A DNA stretch of 64,000 bases from Thalassobacillus devorans. GTDB lineage: Bacteria; Bacillota; Bacilli; Bacillales; Halobacillaceae. The notes beneath the pieces are model-generated. The model was not told the DNA's origin. It made no database searches and saw only the letters and a list, made by a program, of their open reading frames with translations. Each line of letters begins with the position of its first letter. Within the stretch, counting starts at the first letter, position 1. Positions 25,489-33,920 of the stretch are shown piece after piece. Position numbers and translations under genes: made by a program. The stretch spans positions 62,001-126,000 of the forward strand of contig NZ_JAASRY010000002.1 in assembly GCF_011761345.1 (NCBI RefSeq). Reading direction: 5' to 3'.

Positions 25489-25794
25489 ATTTTGTACACC
25501 TATTGGGATATTATGCATAATTTTTTTGTCATTAACTTGTCCTTCCCCTCATACCATCAAAAAGACGATTTTCGCTTAATTTCAGGACTTGTCGCCTTGT
25601 TTTTCATACATATTCCTGCCAGCCCACTAATAAGATGTAATTAACCGAGCATTCGGTAGCATCCGAGGTGAACGTTACGCACATAGAAATGAAACAGTTT
25701 CGGTTAAATGCTCTTTCTCATCGATAACATACCCCAAGTGAATCACCTTGTCTCAATACACACCTTGGATAGTCAACCATAGGAGGCGAGTGAT
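25489..25794 (+). other. spoIIQ-spoIIID intergenic stretch
   Basis: No gene seen. TTAACCGA (25641-25648) and TCGGTTAA (25700-25707) form an 8-bp inverted repeat 51 bases apart. I could not find a convincing sigma-E promoter for spoIIID. The last bases form its AGGAGG ribosome binding site. Confidence 0.4.
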
Positions 25795-26082
25795 GTGCAT
25801 GATTACATCAAAGAGAGGACCATCAAGATAGGGGAATACATTGTGGAAACGAAAAAAACAGTGCGAGTGATTGCGAAGGAATTCGGCGTGTCGAAGAGTA
25901 CCGTCCATAAGGATTTGACTGAACGGCTCCCAGAGTTGAATCCTGAAATGGCCGCGCAAGTAAAAAAGATCCTCGACTACCATAAGGAGATCCGCCATCT
26001 CCGTGGTGGGGAAGCCACGAAGCGTAAGTACCAGATGAAAATACAACCAGAAAACAATCAGCCTGTACAGCCCTCACAATAA
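25795..26082 (+). CDS. spoIIID: Sporulation transcriptional regulator SpoIIID
   Basis: Mother-cell DNA-binding protein that redirects the sigma-E regulon; 95 residues. The helix-turn-helix is at about 20-42 (KTVRVIAKEFGVSKSTVHKD) with a basic C-terminal helix. The start is GTG at 25795 after AGGAGGCGAG. Neighbouring mbl matches B. subtilis. Confidence 0.97.
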   Translation: MHDYIKERTIKIGEYIVETKKTVRVIAKEFGVSKSTVHKDLTERLPELNPEMAAQVKKILDYHKEIRHLRGGEATKRKYQMKIQPENNQPVQPSQ

Positions 26083-26249
26083 AAAGAAAAGATCCTCCCT
26101 TTTGTATAATTTTCTCGAATTTTGGAAAGTTTTTTCATTAGAGGTGCGACGATGGTCGTACTTTTATGATAGAATATAACATTAGATGCATTATGTTTTC
26201 GAACGGATGCGAGAAAAGTCTTGTGTTGAACAGGGAGGATCTACTAAAC

Positions 26250-27254
26250 ATGCTAGCTAGAGATATCGGAATTGATCTTGGTACAGCGAATGTACTGATC
26301 CATGTGCGCGGAAAAGGAATCGTTCTGGATGAGCCTTCTGTAGTCGCAATGGATCGGACTACAGGAAAAGTCCTGGAAGTAGGGGAGGACGCCCGCCGGA
26401 TGGTCGGCCGTACTCCTGGTAATATAGAGGCGATCCGCCCGCTTAAAGATGGCGTGATCGCTGATTTTGACGTTACAGAAGCGATGTTGAAACATTTTAT
26501 AGATAAAATCAATGTGCGTGGCTTTTTATCAAAGCCTCGCATGTTGATATGCTGTCCAACGAATATTACGAAAGTCGAACAAAAAGCGATCCGGGAAGCG
26601 GCAGAGAAATCCGGAGCGAAAAAAGTTTATCTGGAAGAAGAGCCAAAAGTGGCAGCCATCGGTGCGGGCATGGAAATTTTCCAGCCGAGTGGAAACATGG
26701 TCGTTGATATCGGTGGTGGAACGACAGATGTTGCTGTCCTTTCCATGGGGGATATCGTTACGGCTTCTTCTATCAAAATGGCTGGTGATAAATTCGACCA
26801 GGAAATCCTAAGTTATATTAAAAAAGAGTACAAGCTGTTGATCGGTGAACGTACGGCTGAGGAAATTAAAATCAGTGTCGCTACTGTTTTCCCTGATGGA
26901 CGTGATGAAGAAATCGATATTCGCGGACGTGACATGGTTTCCGGACTTCCACGTACGATCACGGTTCGTTCTTCCGAAATTGAAAAAGCACTTCATGAAT
27001 CGGTGATGGTTATTGTCCAGGCGGCTAAATCGGTTCTCGAGCGCACGCCGCCGGAATTGTCAGCAGACATCATCGACCGTGGCATCATTATCACGGGTGG
27101 TGGTGCGTTGATTCATGGCATCGATAAGTTACTGGCAGAAGAATTGAAGGTCCCTGTACTTGTTGCAGAAGAGCCGATGAACTGCGTCGCGAAGGGTACT
27201 GGAATTATGCTGGAAAACATCGATAAGATTGCCAAAAATAAAATCAGACGGTAA
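26250..27254 (+). CDS. mbl: Rod-shape determining protein Mbl (MreB family)
   Basis: Actin-like filament protein of 334 residues that guides sidewall peptidoglycan synthesis. The phosphate 1 loop GIDLGTANVLIHVRGKGIV, phosphate 2 DIGGGTTDVAVLS and adenosine motif TGGGALIHG are intact. The ATG at 26250 follows AGGGAGGAT; a longer frame from 26166 lacks a ribosome binding site. Upstream, GTGCGAC and GTCGTAC (26144-26161) flank GATG as a small palindrome of unknown use. Confidence 0.95.
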   Translation: MLARDIGIDLGTANVLIHVRGKGIVLDEPSVVAMDRTTGKVLEVGEDARRMVGRTPGNIEAIRPLKDGVIADFDVTEAMLKHFIDKINVRGFLSKPRMLICCPTNITKVEQKAIREAAEKSGAKKVYLEEEPKVAAIGAGMEIFQPSGNMVVDIGGGTTDVAVLSMGDIVTASSIKMAGDKFDQEILSYIKKEYKLLIGERTAEEIKISVATVFPDGRDEEIDIRGRDMVSGLPRTITVRSSEIEKALHESVMVIVQAAKSVLERTPPELSADIIDRGIIITGGGALIHGIDKLLAEELKVPVLVAEEPMNCVAKGTGIMLENIDKIAKNKIRR

Positions 27255-27281
27255 CGGTTTTTATAGGAAGGAGCGATTCCC

Positions 27282-28100
27282 TTGCTGAGAGGATTCTATA
27301 CGGCTGCTTCTGGCATGATTGCCCAGCAGCGCCGCCAGGAAGCATTATCAAATAACATGGCGAATGCCAATACCCCTGGTTATAAATCGGACCAGGGTGT
27401 TATGCGCGCATTTCCGGAATTATTGATGCAGCGGATGGAAGCGAAAAGCATGCCGACCGGCAGGGGATTGCACGTCCCGTTCAACCAGGAACTTGGTGGA
27501 CTTAATACCGGTACATACTTGCAGGAAACGGTGCCTGATTTTGCTCAGGGAGATATCCGGGAGACAGGAATCGGGACTGATATGGCGCTGGTTAACGGCG
27601 ACCTGCCTGATGGAGAGGGATCGTTATATTTTACCGTTGCACATGAGGATGGAGAAGCGCGTTATACTCGAAATGGAAATTTCACCGTGGATGGACAAGG
27701 GTACCTGGTAACACAGGCAGGGAATTATGTTCTCGATGAGGAAGGAAGCCGGATTGATGTCGGCGGGATGGATTTTGACGTAGCTTCAGACGGCACGATC
27801 AGTATAGCGGGTAATGATACCCCGCTTGGCATCGCCTATATTAATGATGCTAACAGCCTTGTCAAAGAAGGGGATACCTGGTTCCGCCTGGAAGAAGGTG
27901 AAGCGGTAAATGCAAGACAGACGCCAGATGTGAATTTTTCTGTACAGCAAAACCATCTTGAGCGTTCTAATGTGGATGCCGGCAAAACGATGACGGAAAT
28001 GATGAATACATACCGTAATTTTGAAATGAATCAGCGGGTGTTGAAAGCTTATGATCAAAGTATGGACAAGGCCGTCAATGAGATTGGCAGGTTGACGTAA
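27282..28100 (+). CDS. flhO: Flagellar hook-basal body protein FlhO
   Basis: Rod or hook protein of the FlgF/FlgG family, 272 residues. The N-terminal block AASGMIAQQRRQEALSNNMAN and the C-terminal block ending in TYRNFEMNQRVLKAYDQSM are the two halves of the rod coiled coil. The start is TTG at 27282 after GGAAGGAG. As in B. subtilis it follows mbl, away from the main flagellar operon. Confidence 0.93.
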   Translation: MLRGFYTAASGMIAQQRRQEALSNNMANANTPGYKSDQGVMRAFPELLMQRMEAKSMPTGRGLHVPFNQELGGLNTGTYLQETVPDFAQGDIRETGIGTDMALVNGDLPDGEGSLYFTVAHEDGEARYTRNGNFTVDGQGYLVTQAGNYVLDEEGSRIDVGGMDFDVASDGTISIAGNDTPLGIAYINDANSLVKEGDTWFRLEEGEAVNARQTPDVNFSVQQNHLERSNVDAGKTMTEMMNTYRNFEMNQRVLKAYDQSMDKAVNEIGRLT

Positions 28101-28112
28101 GGAGGGACAGGG

Positions 28113-28943
28113 ATGTCGAGATCGATGATACAGGCTGCAGTTACGATGGGACAGCTGCAGCAAAAACTGGACATAATCGGTAATAACCTGGCAAACAGCA
28201 ATACGTCGGGATATAAGACACGTAATGCAGAATTTTCATCTTTATTGATGCAGCAGATTAACAACCTCGATGAGAAACACACCTCTGTCCCTCGTATGAC
28301 GCCTGAGGGCATCCGCAGTGGTTCCGGTGCCAAATTGGGTGCCGTTACACTAGATTTAACCAAAGGAACGCTGCAGACGACGGAACGAAGTCTTGATGCT
28401 GCCTTGCTTACGGATAACCATATGTTTCAGGTAGAAATGCCGACAGATGAGGGTACAGAGGTCCGTTATACACGAGCAGGAAACTTTTACTTGAACCCGA
28501 TTGGGGGCAATCAGTTGATGCTGACGGATTCCAATGGGGCGCCTGTGCTTGGGGAAAACGGTCGTATTGTACTTGAAGATGGTTTTAATGGATTGACAAT
28601 AGCTGAAAATGGTACGATTATAGTAGACAGAGAAGAAGGTCAATCTGTCGAAGGGCGAATCGGTATCGTAGAAGCGGTACGACCGCGGATGCTGGAAGCC
28701 TCAGAGAACAATACCTTCCGCCTGCCCGCAGATGATGAGCTGAATCTGGCAGCAGATGAAATCATCCGGGAGGTTGCTGTTGACGACGTACATATACAAA
28801 CTGGTGCACTCGAATCCTCTAATGTCGATATGCAAAAACAAATGACGGATATGCTGATGGTACAACGAGCCTATCAATTCAATGGCCAATCTATTTCTTT
28901 GAGCGATCAGATGAGTGGCTTGGTCAATCAACTGAGATCTTAA
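28113..28943 (+). CDS. flhP: Flagellar hook-basal body protein FlhP
   Basis: Paralogue of FlhO, 276 residues, distal rod family. It has the same terminal signatures (LDIIGNNLANSNTSGYKTRN; ESSNVDMQKQMTDMLMVQRAYQ). It starts 12 bases after flhO ends, after AAGGAGGGACAGGG, so the two are co-translated. Confidence 0.94.
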   Translation: MSRSMIQAAVTMGQLQQKLDIIGNNLANSNTSGYKTRNAEFSSLLMQQINNLDEKHTSVPRMTPEGIRSGSGAKLGAVTLDLTKGTLQTTERSLDAALLTDNHMFQVEMPTDEGTEVRYTRAGNFYLNPIGGNQLMLTDSNGAPVLGENGRIVLEDGFNGLTIAENGTIIVDREEGQSVEGRIGIVEAVRPRMLEASENNTFRLPADDELNLAADEIIREVAVDDVHIQTGALESSNVDMQKQMTDMLMVQRAYQFNGQSISLSDQMSGLVNQLRS

Positions 28944-28963
28944 CTGTAAGGAGTTACCCAACC

Positions 28964-29275
28964 ATGTCAACAAACCCTACCGGTCAAAAACAGCCGACGA
29001 CGAGAAAAAAATATAAAAATGACCCTGAAACGAAACAAGCTGCAAAAAGTGCTGAGGAAAAGAATCGAAAGTCACGTAAAAAAGAGGAGAAGCTGCCACG
29101 TCGCAGGATTTTCCCGATATGGCTGCGTCTGATTGTCATCACTATTTTATGTGCGCTCGCATTGATTGTCGGGTTGATCGTAGGTTATGGTGTGCTTGGT
29201 GACGGCAATCCACTGGATGTACTGAAGGTAGAAACGTGGGAGCATATTTGGAATATCGCCACGAAAACAGAATGA
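28964..29275 (+). CDS. EpuA-like small membrane protein (annotated as 'RNA polymerase subunit beta' family)
   Basis: A 103-residue protein with a basic, lysine-rich N-terminal half, one transmembrane segment at about 54-75 and a conserved GYGVLGDGNPLDVLKVETWEHI end. It matches the EpuA family (PF11772), often mislabelled as an RNA polymerase beta subunit in Firmicutes. Function unknown. It follows flhP by 20 bp and ends the mbl-flhO-flhP unit. Confidence 0.8.
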   Translation: MSTNPTGQKQPTTRKKYKNDPETKQAAKSAEEKNRKSRKKEEKLPRRRIFPIWLRLIVITILCALALIVGLIVGYGVLGDGNPLDVLKVETWEHIWNIATKTE

Positions 29276-29287
29276 TAGATAGAAAGC

Positions 29288-29322
29288 AGTCCCCATCATT
29301 TCCGGCAGATGCGGGACTTTTT
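29288..29322 (+). terminator. Terminator after the epuA-like gene
   Basis: AGTCCC(C)ATC pairs with GAT(GC)GGGACT, followed by TTTTT. Confidence 0.75.
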
Positions 29323-29340
29323 CATGACCACCTGACAAAC

Positions 29341-29380
29341 ACCCCGGGTCCTCCAAATTCTGGAGGACCCGGGGTGTTTT
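29341..29380 (+). terminator. Second, very stable terminator
   Basis: A perfect 15-bp G/C-rich stem (29341-29355 with 29361-29375) around AATTC, then GTTTTG. With the terminator at 29288 it makes a tandem barrier before the monooxygenase operon. Confidence 0.88.
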
Positions 29381-29452
29381 GTATGTTAAAGCGTTTCCCT
29401 GGCTGCTTTTTGTGGAAATAGAGTAGAAGCAGTCAGAAAAGGGGGTTGGATT

Positions 29453-30778
29453 TTGCAAACGGAAATTTTCGTAGCTGGTGGAGGAGTCGGAGGACTTGCC
29501 CTGGCAGTCAAATTGGCAAGCAGCGGTGTGCATGTGACAGTCGCTGAACAATTAAAAGATGAGTCTCCCTTATACAAAGGCGAACTCCTCCAGCCTAAAA
29601 CAGTAGCGATATTGGATCAGATGGATTTATTGCCGGAAGTGTTGCAATACGGGCATAAAATCGAAACGCTCGCCTTCCAGGAAGTCGATGTGAATCCCGG
29701 CAGACCCCCTGAGGAAATTGGCAGTACGGAGCTGACTTATAACAGGATTGCCAGTACGTACAATTATTCGGTAATGATTCCTCATGAAAAAATAAAAGAG
29801 ATCTTAAGAAACAAGGCCAGTGAATATGGTGAACATTTCCATTTCATACCTGGCGCACGTTTTCTCGGATTTGAAAACGGCCAAGCCAAAATCAAGCAGG
29901 CAAAAGAAACCTATGCCATAACAGCAGATGTCTATATCGGCGCTGAAGGAAGAAGTTCCCCGACGCGCCAGGCGATGGATGTGTCCATAAAACGGAAGGA
30001 TTACAACCATCATTTTTTGACGGTCACCATTCCACGGCCGGAATCTTTTTTGGAAGGGAAAATCGTAACTACCAGAGAGTCTTTCCTTGGGATGTTCCCT
30101 TTGCCCGATAATGAAATACGCACAGTTCTCTTAATCAAAGCTGGCCAATACAAAGCGATTAAGGAGAAGGGACTGGAACATGTCTATGAAGCATACGGCG
30201 ATTTGGAGCCGCGGTTGAAAGAGCATGTTCGTGCCATCAAGGATTGGAAACAAATCCAGCTGATGGTCCCGTACACCTATCACGTCGATCATTACGTCCG
30301 GGGCAACATGGCGCTTTTGGGAGACGCCGCGCATACAGTCCATCCAATGGCGGGGGAAGGGATGAACCTTGCTATCCAGGATGCCGACGTGCTCGGAGAA
30401 CTGCTCAGCTGGTGTAAGCACAACAGTAAGACTTATCACAGCCATCTTCCCTACTATGAGCAGGTACGTCGCCCGAGAGTGTCATTTTTATTGAAATTGA
30501 GCCATCTATCAGCGCTTGTTTATTCGTATCCTTATCCCTGGTGGCGACAACTGAGGATGCAGGCCGTGCAGCGGATGTACGACGATGATCAGCTTCATGT
30601 CAAACAAATGCTCAACACGTCAGGGCTGGGAATCTGGAATTTTTCCCTCGTTGATCGGGCCATTCAAGGCAGTATGCTGCCAGTCCGCAAAAAAAACATT
30701 ACAGATCACCAGCAGCAACGCTATATTTTTGATGAAACAGATGATTATCCTTGGAAGCACACGAACTGGAAGGGGTAG
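29453..30778 (+). CDS. FAD-dependent aromatic-ring-hydroxylase-type monooxygenase
   Basis: Flavoprotein of 441 residues, class A (UbiH/PHBH-like). The dinucleotide-binding motif AGGGVGGLALA is at residues 8-18, and the second FAD motif GDAAHTVHPMAGEGMNLA at about 290-307. Such enzymes hydroxylate aromatic rings, quinone precursors or polyketides. The start is TTG after AAAAGGGGG. It forms a two-gene unit with the methyltransferase that follows six bases later. The substrate cannot be read from the sequence. Confidence 0.88.
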   Translation: MQTEIFVAGGGVGGLALAVKLASSGVHVTVAEQLKDESPLYKGELLQPKTVAILDQMDLLPEVLQYGHKIETLAFQEVDVNPGRPPEEIGSTELTYNRIASTYNYSVMIPHEKIKEILRNKASEYGEHFHFIPGARFLGFENGQAKIKQAKETYAITADVYIGAEGRSSPTRQAMDVSIKRKDYNHHFLTVTIPRPESFLEGKIVTTRESFLGMFPLPDNEIRTVLLIKAGQYKAIKEKGLEHVYEAYGDLEPRLKEHVRAIKDWKQIQLMVPYTYHVDHYVRGNMALLGDAAHTVHPMAGEGMNLAIQDADVLGELLSWCKHNSKTYHSHLPYYEQVRRPRVSFLLKLSHLSALVYSYPYPWWRQLRMQAVQRMYDDDQLHVKQMLNTSGLGIWNFSLVDRAIQGSMLPVRKKNITDHQQQRYIFDETDDYPWKHTNWKG

Positions 30779-30784
30779 AAATAG

Positions 30785-31843
30785 ATGAATGAATGGACGA
30801 TAGCTATGCAGGCACGTAAATGGATGAAGAAAAATGAATCGTTTTTATACAGTTGGCACGCCTATGTCGGCTCGGAGCTTGGGTTATTCGATGAATTCAA
30901 GGAACCTGCATCAATTGAAGAAGTAGCATTTCGCGCTGGCTATCCGGAAGATCTGCTGGAATCCTGGGTTCAGGTCGGAGTCGAATTAAAACATTTGAAA
31001 GAAAAGGACAATAAATTCCGTACCTCCCAAAAACGGTGCAGCGCCTTAATGTCAGATTATGGATCCCCTGGGGTGGCGGCACTGTTGAAAGAGATGATGG
31101 AACTGCACTTGCCCACGTTGCTTGCATATCCGAATATTATGCGTTCGCAGGAACGGTCTTCCTTCGACCATGATGAGTTTGGCGGCATTGTTGCGGAGAC
31201 ATCGGCCTTACTTGAGCATTTTGCCATCCGGAAAATCAAACGGAAAGTACGCGAGCAAAAAATTGAAACGATCGTCGATCTTGGCTGTGGTCATGGCGGA
31301 TATTTAAGGAAGCTAGCCGACCATTTTCCTGACATTAAAATGATTGGTGTCGATATCAATGAAAAAGTGATCGAGAGTGCCAGGCTGCAATCGAAAGACT
31401 ATCCGAATATCAGCTTTGAAGTAGGTGATTTTGAAGAATGGGAGCCAAATGAAGGTAAAGTCGATATGATTCTGCTGCATAATATTTTTCATTATATTCA
31501 TCCGGAGGAACGCAGCCGGTTGCTCGAGAAAATTAATGAAAACCTGAAGGAGGATGGCGTTGTTTCCGTAATCACGCCACTCAGCGGCACCGAGCACGGC
31601 AAAGCGTTTTCTTCCGCGTTCAATAGTTTCTTTGTCGCACACTCTAACCTCTATGCCCTGCCGAAACAATCGGACCTCGATACGATTTTCGCAAAAGGAG
31701 ACTTTGATATTTTTGATTTGGACCCGATTATCAAAGAAGGCTCCTGGTTTACATTCTGGCTCAGTCCGAAAGCTGACGAAAAGACAGACGTAAACCAGGA
31801 AGAGGAGAGAGAAGCTCCTGTCCAATCCGTATCTTCTAACTAA
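30785..31843 (+). CDS. SAM-dependent methyltransferase with an O-methyltransferase-type dimerisation domain
   Basis: A 352-residue protein. Residues 1-110 resemble the winged-helix dimerisation domain of small-molecule O-methyltransferases. The SAM-binding motif I VDLGCGHGGYLR is at about 163-174, then an acidic loop IGVDIN and LLHNIFHYI. Paired with the upstream monooxygenase this suggests hydroxylation then methylation of one small molecule, perhaps a quinone or pigment. An acidic tail of about 20 residues follows the fold. Confidence 0.87.
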   Translation: MNEWTIAMQARKWMKKNESFLYSWHAYVGSELGLFDEFKEPASIEEVAFRAGYPEDLLESWVQVGVELKHLKEKDNKFRTSQKRCSALMSDYGSPGVAALLKEMMELHLPTLLAYPNIMRSQERSSFDHDEFGGIVAETSALLEHFAIRKIKRKVREQKIETIVDLGCGHGGYLRKLADHFPDIKMIGVDINEKVIESARLQSKDYPNISFEVGDFEEWEPNEGKVDMILLHNIFHYIHPEERSRLLEKINENLKEDGVVSVITPLSGTEHGKAFSSAFNSFFVAHSNLYALPKQSDLDTIFAKGDFDIFDLDPIIKEGSWFTFWLSPKADEKTDVNQEEEREAPVQSVSSN

Positions 31844-31870
31844 AAAAACCCTCTTCGGGAGGGTTTTTTT
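31843..31870 (+). terminator. Bidirectional terminator
   Basis: An 11-bp A-run/T-run flanked stem with CCCTC and GAGGG around TTCGG. It sits between two converging genes and can serve both strands. Confidence 0.9.
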
Positions 31871-31877
31871 AGTTAAG

Positions 31878-32024
31878 TTAAGGCCTTCCTCGGCCTTGTA
31901 CAAGTCTCACGATAAAAACGATTAATGCAATCACCAGCAGCAGATGAATCAGATTTCCGGCAATTCCGCCGATCAAACCGAATAACCATAAGACCAACAG
32001 GACAATCAGAATGGTCCACAGCAT
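31878..32024 (-). CDS. Small lmo0937-family membrane protein
   Basis: A 48-residue, almost entirely hydrophobic protein starting MLWTILIVLLVLWLFGL and ending in a basic VRLVQGRGRP tail, with a glycine-rich turn in the middle: two short membrane helices. The pattern fits the lmo0937 family of stress-related small membrane proteins. AAGGAGGCC lies five bases before the ATG on the minus strand. It is too short for most gene callers. A sigma-B-like promoter lies upstream. Function unknown. Confidence 0.82.
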   Translation of the reverse strand: MLWTILIVLLVLWLFGLIGGIAGNLIHLLLVIALIVFIVRLVQGRGRP

Positions 32025-32076
32025 GTTATGGCCTCCTTAAAATGTAGTGGTAGGAAAAATATAGTTCGCTTTAATT

Positions 32077-32102
32077 ATTCCCTATTTTTTCAAGCCTATA
32101 AC
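32077..32102 (-). promoter_or_regulatory. Sigma-B-like promoter of the small membrane protein gene
   Basis: Read on the minus strand: GTTATA, 14 bp, GGGAAT, close to the general-stress pattern GTTTAA-N12-14-GGGTAT. It lies about 53 bp upstream of the ATG at 32024. Confidence 0.5.
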
Positions 32103-32126
32103 CTGGCAAGGGGTTACATAAGAAAT

Positions 32127-32156
32127 TTTGTCGAATTGCTCGAACATGTATATAAT
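32127..32156 (+). promoter_or_regulatory. fabZ promoter overlapped by a Spo0A box
   Basis: A -35 TTGTCG (32128-32133), 17-bp spacer and perfect -10 TATAAT (32151-32156). The -35 lies within TTTGTCGAA (32127-32135), a perfect Spo0A box. A regulator bound there would cover the -35 and could repress, or activate in the class-II manner. Confidence 0.65.
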
Positions 32157-32189
32157 GGGCATAGTTGATAAATGAAAGGAGATTTACCT

Positions 32190-32612
32190 ATGATGAATAT
32201 AAACGAAATCAAAGAGATTATCCCGCACCGCTATCCATTTTTGTTAATTGATCAGATTGAAGAAGTCGTAGAAGGGGAAAAAGCGACTGGCTACAAAAAT
32301 GTCACCGTGAATGAACCGTTTTTTGAAGGCCACTTCCCGGAATATCCGGTTATGCCTGGTGTATTGATCGTAGAAGCATTAGCGCAGGTTGGTGCTGTCG
32401 CTATGCTGAAAAAAGAAGATAATCAGGGAAAGCTTGCTTTTTTCACGGGTATCGATAAATGCCGTTTTAAACGTCAGGTGCAGCCTGGCGATCGCTTGAA
32501 ACTGGAGGTCGAGATTGTTCGCGCCAAGGGACCGATGGGCAAAGGAAAAGCGAAAGCAACGGTCGATGGCGAACTGGCCTGTGAGGCAGAAATCATGTTT
32601 GCGTTGAAATAA
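32190..32612 (+). CDS. fabZ: 3-hydroxyacyl-ACP dehydratase FabZ
   Basis: Hot-dog-fold dehydratase of fatty-acid elongation, 140 residues. The catalytic pair is His48 in [12 protein letters not shown] and Glu62 in VEALAQ. It starts with [11 protein letters not shown], the family mark. The ATG at 32190 follows AAAGGAG; the ATG at 32172 lies in that site and is too early. Its place downstream of flhP matches B. subtilis. Confidence 0.96.
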   Translation: MMNINEIKEIIPHRYPFLLIDQIEEVVEGEKATGYKNVTVNEPFFEGHFPEYPVMPGVLIVEALAQVGAVAMLKKEDNQGKLAFFTGIDKCRFKRQVQPGDRLKLEVEIVRAKGPMGKGKAKATVDGELACEAEIMFALK

Positions 32613-32698
32613 TGGGGAGTGGCCTGTTTTTTGATCGATATTGAATGATGTTTGCTCTACTCTTCGTCTACCCATTAAAAAAATCCCTCCTAAATATG

Positions 32699-32722
32699 GT
32701 TTATTTTTTCCGATTTGGGAAA
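32699..32722 (+). promoter_or_regulatory. Sigma-B-like promoter of the acidic lipoprotein gene
   Basis: GTTTAT (32699-32704), 12 bp, GGGAAA (32717-32722). Just upstream, CCTCCTAA (32686-32693) is perfectly complementary to the gene's ribosome binding site TTAGGAGG (32743-32750); read-through RNA would therefore hide that site, but RNA started here would not. Confidence 0.45.
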
Positions 32723-32758
32723 GATAGGCGTGAACTAAATAATTAGGAGGAATAAAAG

Positions 32759-33022
32759 ATGCTTAATAAATGGTGGATGAAATTTGGTGCTGCAACATTG
32801 GCGATCTTCCTGTTAGGTGCTTGTGCCACAGAGGAAGATGATGCAGGTGAAAACGACACAGAGCAAAATGAAGAAGCTGACATGGGCGAAGAAGAAAATG
32901 GCGAAATGGATGAAGAAGAAAACAAAGATGAGGAAAATGGGGATGCAGATACAGATGAAGAAGCCCCTGAGGAAGACATGACGAACGAAGATACAATGGA
33001 AGACGATGAAAATAACGAATAA
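32759..33022 (+). CDS. Very acidic small lipoprotein
   Basis: An 87-residue protein with a lipoprotein signal: charged start, hydrophobic stretch and lipobox LLGAC with Cys at about residue 22. The mature part is nearly all Glu, Asp, Asn, Gly, Met and Thr, with no Lys or Arg beyond a single Lys. It is probably unstructured and held on the outer face of the membrane. No named family; function unknown. AGGAGGAAT precedes the ATG. Confidence 0.8.
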   Translation: MLNKWWMKFGAATLAIFLLGACATEEDDAGENDTEQNEEADMGEEENGEMDEEENKDEENGDADTDEEAPEEDMTNEDTMEDDENNE

Positions 33023-33036
33023 TTCCAAGCGAAAAG

Positions 33037-33074
33037 GAAGACGCCTGCAATGGATCAGCAGGCGTCTTCTTTGT
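33037..33074 (+). terminator. Terminator of the lipoprotein gene
   Basis: A perfect 12-bp stem GAAGACGCCTGC/GCAGGCGTCTTC followed by TTTG. A near-perfect palindrome GTCACCCC-T-GGGGTGAC lies further on at 33113-33129; it could be an operator for comK or a second hairpin. Confidence 0.85.
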
Positions 33075-33248
33075 TCTTCTGACCACTTAACCTTGTAAAT
33101 CAAGACGGCCCCGTCACCCCTGGGGTGACCAACAAATGGGGGATTTGGGTATTGTTCACAATTTTGTCAATAAGCGCAGTGTCTTGGGAATAAGTATTAT
33201 AGTAATATAGTCGTAGGTAATAGAATAGAGAGATGATGGGGTGGAGAT

Positions 33249-33716
33249 GTGGAATGTGCTGAAAGAGCGTTAGAATACTTGATTAATACAAAAACAATGA
33301 TGGTAAAACCGAATCTACAGGAAAATAAGCTGGCTGCGCTGATCAGGGAAGATAGTCATGTTGTTTGTGCAAAGATGAGTGTTCAGAACATCCTTAACAA
33401 CAGCTGTATTTTCTATGGGTCTTCCTTTAATGGAAGAAGGGATTTTGCCCGTGCTTTTCTACATACTGATAAAAAGTTGCCGATTGAAGTAAGCTCTCCT
33501 TCAGGGATTGTCATGTTTCCACTTCGTGATAATATTACCGGCGACCAAGTATGGTTTAACTACCATCATGTCAAAGATCAGAGAGTATCAGCCCCTGGCA
33601 AAATGGAAATACTTTTTTCTGATAATACGACGTATACGATTGATACCTCCAAAGCTTCCTTTAACCGGCAATTCATACTTGCCGCCCGACTTGTCAATCG
33701 GCTGCATCATGCCTGA
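33249..33716 (+). CDS. comK: Competence transcription factor ComK
   Basis: A 155-residue ComK-family protein. It shows the family's CIFYGSSFNGRRDFAR stretch (compare B. subtilis CRFFGSSYAGRK), the SPSGIVMFPL segment and the WFNYHHVKD segment. ComK activates DNA-uptake genes by minor-groove binding at AT boxes. The start is GTG at 33249 after GGGGTGGAG. In B. subtilis comK lies elsewhere. The length is normal and nothing looks broken. Confidence 0.9.
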   Translation: MECAERALEYLINTKTMMVKPNLQENKLAALIREDSHVVCAKMSVQNILNNSCIFYGSSFNGRRDFARAFLHTDKKLPIEVSSPSGIVMFPLRDNITGDQVWFNYHHVKDQRVSAPGKMEILFSDNTTYTIDTSKASFNRQFILAARLVNRLHHA

Positions 33717-33920
33717 AACAGGCAGGAAGCTTCTTCTGCCTTATGAATACCCTTTCGTTTTTCCTTCCCTATTTTTATGGTAAGATAAAAATACATAATC
33801 TATCGTGAAAACGCCATCATCTTCAGAATAAGAGAACGCTTGTATGCCTTGTTCCAATGGGAAAAATTGATAGTTTTCTTATTCTTGGCAAAGGGAAAAT
33901 CAAAAGGAGAGGTGATTCGG

